From positions 1 to 49,102 of the forward strand of contig NZ_JAFFZS010000045.1 of NCBI RefSeq assembly GCF_016921115.1: DNA of 49,102 nucleotides, given 5' to 3'. The DNA is from Streptomyces actuosus. GTDB taxonomy: Bacteria > Actinomycetota > Actinomycetes > Streptomycetales > Streptomycetaceae. The translations under genes were made by a program, and so were the position numbers. The first letter of the stretch is position 1. Every line of letters begins with the position of its first letter. The notes beneath the pieces are model-generated. The model saw only the letters and a program-made list of their open reading frames with translations, was not told where the DNA came from and made no database searches. Positions 44,946 to 49,102 of the stretch are shown here, one piece after another.

Positions 44946-46779
44946 GTCCTCCCGGACGTGCCGGGGGACGTGAGGGGGTGGCGGGCCGCGGTGCGGGCAG
45001 GTGCGTCTGGAGGAAGGACAGGGAGCGGCGCAGTACCGCGACGTGTGCCGCGCCGTCGTAGCCGTCGTGTCCGGTGTCGAGCCACATCTGCTCGTGGGCG
45101 ACGTCCGCGGCGGACAGCGCGGTGAGATAGCTGCGGATCTGCTCGGGTGGGCACTTGACGTCCCGGTCCGCGCCGACCACGAGCAGGGGTGCCCTCACCT
45201 GCGCCGCGAAGGTGAGGGGCGAGCTGTCGGCGTAACGTTCCGGCACCTGTTCCGGAGTGCCGCCGAACCAGCGGACGTCCAGCGCACGCAGCGTCGGTGT
45301 GGTCATCCGGTGGGCGGTCACCCAGTCGGCGACGGGTTTCACCGCGACACCGGCCTGCCACAGTTTCGGGCGGGTACCGAGGGCGAGCAGGACGAGATAG
45401 GCGCCCCAGGACACCCCCCACAGGGCCGTGGCCCGGTCGTCGACGAGTCCGCGCCGGACGAGATCGGCTCGGACCGCGGCCAGATCGGCCACCTGGGGGT
45501 GGCCGACACCTGCCTCCAGGGCCCGCCGCCAGCGGGGGCCGTAGCCGGTCGAACCGCGGTAGTTGACGCGTGCCACGGCATAGCCGGAGGCCACCAGGGT
45601 GTGCAGCGTGGCGTCGTAGGCGTCCCGGTCGTGGTCGGCGGGCCCACCGTGCACCAGGAACACGGCGGGCGGTGGAGCGGCACCGGCTTCGGTAGGGGGG
45701 CCGGTACCGCGTTCGGCTTCGGTGAGCCGGCTGTGGAGGGGGCGCGGCAGGCTGAGCAGGGTGTGGACGGGGCCGTCGGGCGTCGGGGTCCACAGGTCGG
45801 TGTGGTGCCCGGGCACCTGCGGCAGCGGTCCGGGGGCCGGGAGGGCGACGCCGTCGGTCGCGCGCAGGACGGGCGGGTGGGCGGTGTCGGTCCACAGGTA
45901 GTGCAGACCGCCGCCCGGACGCGCGGCCGCGTCCAGCAGGCTCCCGGCCGGAGTGGGGACGGCACGGCGGGTGCGGCCGCGCAGGGACACCCGGTGCAGC
46001 AGCGACCGGCCGTGGCGTTCCTGACGCACCAGCACCTCGTCGCTGTCGGGGTACCAGCGTGCCGTGATCTCGGTGTCGAAGCGGCACCAGGAGTGTGTGA
46101 CCAGACCGCGGCGTGCCGTCCACGTCGCCAACTCGTAGCGGTCGTCGAACTCGTGCACCAGCAGCAGTTCCGATCGGCCCGGCCGTGGCGAGAAGCCCCG
46201 GCACCAGAATCTGCCGCCGGGGCCGTCCGGGTGCGGCAGCGTCGCGACGACCCGGCCGCCGGAAGTGACCACGGTGACGGTCACCGCGCCGTCGGACACC
46301 GTCGCGAGAGCCACCAGATCGCCTTCCGGGGTGATGCCGCCGAGACTCCCCTCCCCGGCGACGCGGAACACCTCGTGAGGGACATGGCTCCGTCGGCCCA
46401 GGAGCAGACTCGTGCCACCGCCCGGGAGTGCCAGCGCCGCGGCGACCGTCCCGTCGTCCGTCACGGCCAGGCCGCGCGGCCGCCCGGCCGGTGCTCCCGG
46501 CAGGCCGGGCAGCCGGGGGCCTCCGTCGAACGGCTGGAACCACCAGTGCCCTCGGCCGTCGGCGTCCTCGTCGAACCACCACACGTACGACTCGGCGTCG
46601 ATCGCACAGTGCACCGTGCCCTCGGAGCTTTCGGTGACCTGCCGCGCCGTGCGGGTGGCCGCGTCCCACGCGAACACCTCGCAGCGGCCGTCGGCGTCAG
46701 CCGTCAGCACCATGCGGCGCCCGTCGCGCGGGCACACCTCCGGCAGGACGCCGAGGAAGACCTGGAAGCCGTCACTCAT
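44932..46779 (-). CDS. S9-family (prolyl-oligopeptidase-like) serine peptidase of the RiPP cluster
   Basis: A 615-residue cytosolic enzyme. The first 330 residues form a beta-propeller of Trp/Asp repeats (DGRCEVFAWDAATRTARQVT; HWWFQPFDGGPRLPGLPGAP; RYELATWTARRGLVTHSWCR). The C-terminal alpha/beta hydrolase has AVFLVHGGPADHDRDAYDAT, NYRGSTGYGPRWRRALEAGV, nucleophile Ser457 in ALWGVSWGAYLVL, Asp540 in VVGADRDVKCPPEQI and His571 in LDTGHDGYDG. Such propeller-gated enzymes cut only short peptides, which fits leader removal or final trimming of the neighbouring precursor (inference). ATG 46779 overlaps the MFS gene end by eight bases and has GAGGGA upstream. No signal peptide is present. Confidence 0.87.
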   Translation of the reverse strand: MSDGFQVFLGVLPEVCPRDGRRMVLTADADGRCEVFAWDAATRTARQVTESSEGTVHCAIDAESYVWWFDEDADGRGHWWFQPFDGGPRLPGLPGAPAGRPRGLAVTDDGTVAAALALPGGGTSLLLGRRSHVPHEVFRVAGEGSLGGITPEGDLVALATVSDGAVTVTVVTSGGRVVATLPHPDGPGGRFWCRGFSPRPGRSELLLVHEFDDRYELATWTARRGLVTHSWCRFDTEITARWYPDSDEVLVRQERHGRSLLHRVSLRGRTRRAVPTPAGSLLDAAARPGGGLHYLWTDTAHPPVLRATDGVALPAPGPLPQVPGHHTDLWTPTPDGPVHTLLSLPRPLHSRLTEAERGTGPPTEAGAAPPPAVFLVHGGPADHDRDAYDATLHTLVASGYAVARVNYRGSTGYGPRWRRALEAGVGHPQVADLAAVRADLVRRGLVDDRATALWGVSWGAYLVLLALGTRPKLWQAGVAVKPVADWVTAHRMTTPTLRALDVRWFGGTPEQVPERYADSSPLTFAAQVRAPLLVVGADRDVKCPPEQIRSYLTALSAADVAHEQMWLDTGHDGYDGAAHVAVLRRSLSFLQTHLPAPRPATPSRPPARPGGPRSR

Positions 46780-48157
46780 CGGCGTTCCCTCGCCCGGCGA
46801 CAGCCGCGGCGCCCGCACGCAGGACACCGGGGGCTCTCACCTGTGTGTACACGGCCAGCAGGCCGAACAGTACGGTGCACAGCAGCGCCGGAGTGCGAAG
46901 ACTCCAGGCCGTCACCAGGGCCGCGGCGAGCGCCGGCGCACCGGCCGCGGCCAGCGCGGACACCGAGCCGAGCACGCTCGCGGTCCGCGACTGCAGAGCT
47001 GCCGGTGTGCACGCGATGGCGACGCTGGACAGGACCACGGTGATCAGCGGCACCAGCAAGGACAGCCCGGCGAACGCCGCTCCCCAGCCGAGCGCGCCGT
47101 CCACCCACAGCAGTGAACCGCACGGCACGGGCAGCAGCCAGGCAGCCAGGGTCAGCAGCCGTGTCGCACCGAGCCGTCGTACGGCGTGGGCCGCCACCAG
47201 CGAGCCCAGCAGGCCGGCCGCTCCGGACGCGGCGAGGACCAGACCGGCCGCCGCGCCCCGCGCGTCGGAGCCCAGCCGGAACAAGGCGGTGTAGAACAGC
47301 AGCGTCAGCGCGCCCCCGGCCGTCGAGGTCCAGACCAGGACGAGTCTCAGGACCGGTGATCCGGCGAGGGTGACGACCCCGTCTCTCGCGGAGCCGAGCA
47401 GTTCGGACCGCTTCCCACGCGGGCGGGGACCGGTGCCGGGCGTTGCTCCTTGGCCGGCGGCCGGTGTGTCCAGGGGGGTGCGGATGGCCCGCACACCCAC
47501 TGCGGCCGCCGCGTAGGAGAGCGCGTCGGCCAGGAAGGGCACGGGCCGGGCGAGCTGGAAGAGGGCACCGCCGAGCGCCGGGCCCACGATGAGCGAGACC
47601 TGGTCGCCCACCTGCATCCCGGCTGCCGCCCGGGGCAGTTCGTCGGTGGTGGTCAGGTGGACCAGGGCGCCGCGTGACGCGGCCTCGTAGGCCACGGCGC
47701 ACAAGCGTTCCGTCAGGGCCAGCGTCACCACGACCCATAACGCGGGGCGGCCCAGACAGGTCAAGGCCAGCACCCCCATTCCCAGAGCCGCGAGCGCCGA
47801 TGAAGCCGTCATCAGTCGCCGCCGCCGTCCCTGGTCCGCCGGTATCGCGACGAGCGGTCCGAGGACGACCCCGGTCAGCGCGGCCGCGCTGGCCAGCGAA
47901 CCGGCCGTACCGGGGCTGTGCCCGAGTTCCAGGAGCAGCAGCGGAAGGACCAGCCCGGACGCCTGGCTGCCGAGCCCGTCGATCGCGTTGACCCACCAAA
48001 GGACCCTGAGGTCCCGGTGTGCCCGGCCGGGCGGATCGCCGTGCCGGTCCGGCCGGTCCGCGCTGCGCTGCGGCTCGGCGCCGGGGGCGTGCTCGTCCTG
48101 TGACGGCGCGGGCCGGCCGAAAGGCCGGCGGATCGATGACGCGTCGACGCTTCCCAC
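46772..48157 (-). CDS. MFS exporter of the RiPP cluster
   Basis: A 461-residue protein with a long hydrophilic N-terminal tail (about 48 residues) and twelve membrane segments: LRVLWWVNAIDGLGSQASGL, LGPLVAIPADQGRRRRLMTA (loop 2-3 motif), VVTLALTERLCAVAYEAASR, ALGGALFQLARPVPFLADAL with SYAAAAVGV, and LLFYTALFRLGSDARGAAAG. The class is the MFS_3/EntS-like efflux type. It is the first gene of the minus-strand cluster. The GTG start at 48157 is weakly supported; a start nearer LRVLWW cannot be excluded. As the only transporter in the cluster it probably exports the matured peptide (inference). Confidence 0.85.
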   Translation of the reverse strand: MGSVDASSIRRPFGRPAPSQDEHAPGAEPQRSADRPDRHGDPPGRAHRDLRVLWWVNAIDGLGSQASGLVLPLLLLELGHSPGTAGSLASAAALTGVVLGPLVAIPADQGRRRRLMTASSALAALGMGVLALTCLGRPALWVVVTLALTERLCAVAYEAASRGALVHLTTTDELPRAAAGMQVGDQVSLIVGPALGGALFQLARPVPFLADALSYAAAAVGVRAIRTPLDTPAAGQGATPGTGPRPRGKRSELLGSARDGVVTLAGSPVLRLVLVWTSTAGGALTLLFYTALFRLGSDARGAAAGLVLAASGAAGLLGSLVAAHAVRRLGATRLLTLAAWLLPVPCGSLLWVDGALGWGAAFAGLSLLVPLITVVLSSVAIACTPAALQSRTASVLGSVSALAAAGAPALAAALVTAWSLRTPALLCTVLFGLLAVYTQVRAPGVLRAGAAAVAGRGNADE

Positions 48158-48161
48158 CCCC

Positions 48162-48191
48162 CGTACGGCTGGGAGGCCACGCCGTACGGCG
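48162..48191. repeat. Two CCGTACGG palindromes in the leader of the RiPP operon
   Basis: CCGTACGG at 48162-48169 and GCCGTACGGC at 48182-48191 lie 12 bases apart, between the promoter and the MFS start; a partial GGTACGGC follows. The spacing suggests an operator, but no regulator gene is in the cluster. Confidence 0.35.
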
Positions 48192-48246
48192 GGTACGGCG
48201 AACCCCCGTGTGTCGAAAATGTGCTTGAAGCGTGAAGTCGAGCGGG

Positions 48247-48276
48247 AGCCTAGTCAGCACTCGACGCCGGCGACAA
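48247..48276 (-). promoter_or_regulatory. Probable promoter of the RiPP operon
   Basis: On the minus strand TTGTCG (48271-48276), an 18-base spacer and TAGGCT (48247-48252) resemble Streptomyces housekeeping promoters. The leader to the MFS start would be about 80 bases and contains the two CCGTACGG palindromes. Confidence 0.45.
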
Positions 48277-49011
48277 GTGGTACACAGCGCGCAATCCCTG
48301 CCCGACAGGGCGACATATGGCCGAGGACCGACTGGCCAGGAGCGTGCGGGTGGCCACGGGCCGGACACGGGGTGCCGACACGGCGGCGTTACCGAAGCCC
48401 GTCCGTTTCACTTCACAATCGCACAGTGGAGCGGTGTGGTCGAGGTGCAGGGCAGCGCCGAGAGAACGGCGCATGATGCGGTACATGTTCCTGTTCATCG
48501 CTCCGGGCGTCGCGGTCCGGCGCCGGCCAGGCTCGGTCCGAGCAACGGTTGCGTCACTGAACTCGGCGGCGCACCGACGACAGTGACGGGGCGCCGGCCT
48601 CGTCGTCGACCGGGACCGCAGCGGCCTCCCCGAACGTCCACGTGCGTGGCGGGCCGGCGCGCTCATTGGCCGACAATCCCCGCTGCGGCCCGGCGGAGAA
48701 CGGTCGAGCGGCCCGTAGGACATGACTCGCTCGCGACCCGTTGGCGGATCCCTGCGCCGGCCCACGCCCTCCCGGCCGCCTGGACCGTGTTCAGAAGCCA
48801 GCGCCGGCAACGAGGCCACCGCCGAGTGGCCTGACCAGGCCGCACGCGCGGAGGGCCGTGGAGAACGAGCCTACGAAGGCACCCGAGTCCTGACCACCAG
48901 CCGGGTCCGCTACGAGTACGCTGCAGCGGGCCGCACCACACTGCGCCAGAAGACACGACTGTCGAAGAAGCCGGACCGGAAGATTTCAAGTCCAGTGAGA
49001 CGGTCGTGACG
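48277..49011. other. No assignable gene (about 730 bases)
   Basis: Frames on both strands are Arg/Pro/Ser-rich with no recognisable motif. A short plus frame at 48479 (MRYMFLFIAPGVAV) looks like a gene start but ends after 35 residues. The stretch before the transposase end at 49012 is probably decayed or non-coding. Confidence 0.45.
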
Positions 49012-49102
49012 CTATGAGGTTTGTGGTGCGGGTTCCCTGCGCTTGGCCGGGTCGTTGATCCATGCCTGCTGGGGTATCCGGGGTGGTCGGGGGCGGCGGC
49101 CG
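49012..49102 (-). pseudogene. Probable transposase C-terminal end (runs off the window)
   Basis: The minus frame entering from the window edge reads GRRPRPPRIPQQAWINDPAK and then a basic/proline-rich end before TAG (49012-49014). The basic/proline-rich end with WINDPAKRR looks like the tail of an actinobacterial transposase. The family is not certain from 29 residues; the rest lies outside the window. Confidence 0.35.

Noticed and set aside
44876..46669. 597-codon minus-strand open frame in the S9 peptidase region
   Set aside because: Same-strand shifted frame of the S9 gene; Arg/Pro-rich with no motif, while the other frame has the full catalytic triad.

Overview
The window is very GC-rich, with strong third-position G/C bias, GTG/TTG starts and families typical of actinomycetes: ROK repressors, FadR-FCD regulators, EACC1 proteins, ricin-type lectins, DUF5753 and DUF6881. 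It is almost certainly Streptomyces or a close relative. At least eleven transposase remnants from seven families (IS3, IS5, ISAs1, ISL3, IS66, ISKra4, IS110) and many broken genes point to a chromosome-arm or other accessory region. No tRNA, rRNA or CRISPR array was seen.

Layout. 1-1085: insertion-sequence debris. 1269-4808: an apparently autoregulated, leaderless TetR gene followed by a GPH-type sugar-class transporter and a PLP-dependent decarboxylase/lyase, translationally coupled. 4880-5760: ISL3 and XRE-DUF5753 debris. 5807-8498: an EACC1 protein overlapping a caspase-like protease whose reading frame continues, after a one-base lesion, into a multi-TM MFS domain (a conflict/cell-death type module). 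8630-18245: a mosaic of remnants (PurU tail, IS66, ISKra4, IS3, a truncated methyltransferase), a secreted ricin-lectin gene with a one-base lesion, a DUF6881 gene and a divergent MarR/EamA exporter pair. 18316-26980: an apparently intact IS110 transposase, a frameshifted manA, and a chvE-mmsA-mmsB monosaccharide ABC operon divergent from a ROK repressor. 27255-31000: more debris, a truncated YdeI gene, a membrane lectin with sigma-region-4-like and anti-sigma-like parts, an IS5 end and an RHS fragment.

31163-37748 looks like a complete ethanolamine utilisation locus: permease, GlnA4-like gamma-glutamyl ligase, SDR and aldehyde dehydrogenases, gamma-glutamyl hydrolase and a FadR-type regulator. 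38215-40191 is a secreted GH5 enzyme with a C-terminal three-repeat cysteine module. 40389-41459 holds a CHAT-protease tail and a frameshifted TetR.

41973-48276 is a minus-strand RiPP biosynthetic cluster: MFS exporter, S9 (prolyl-oligopeptidase-like) peptidase, a 40-residue precursor peptide with a perfect Shine-Dalgarno sequence, a B12-binding radical SAM enzyme of the C-methyltransferase type, and a DUF5825-type partner. The precursor gene is flanked by two strong hairpins. This cluster and the EACC1-caspase-MFS locus are the two most interesting systems here. Four otherwise intact genes carry a single-base frameshift, so read-level confirmation matters.
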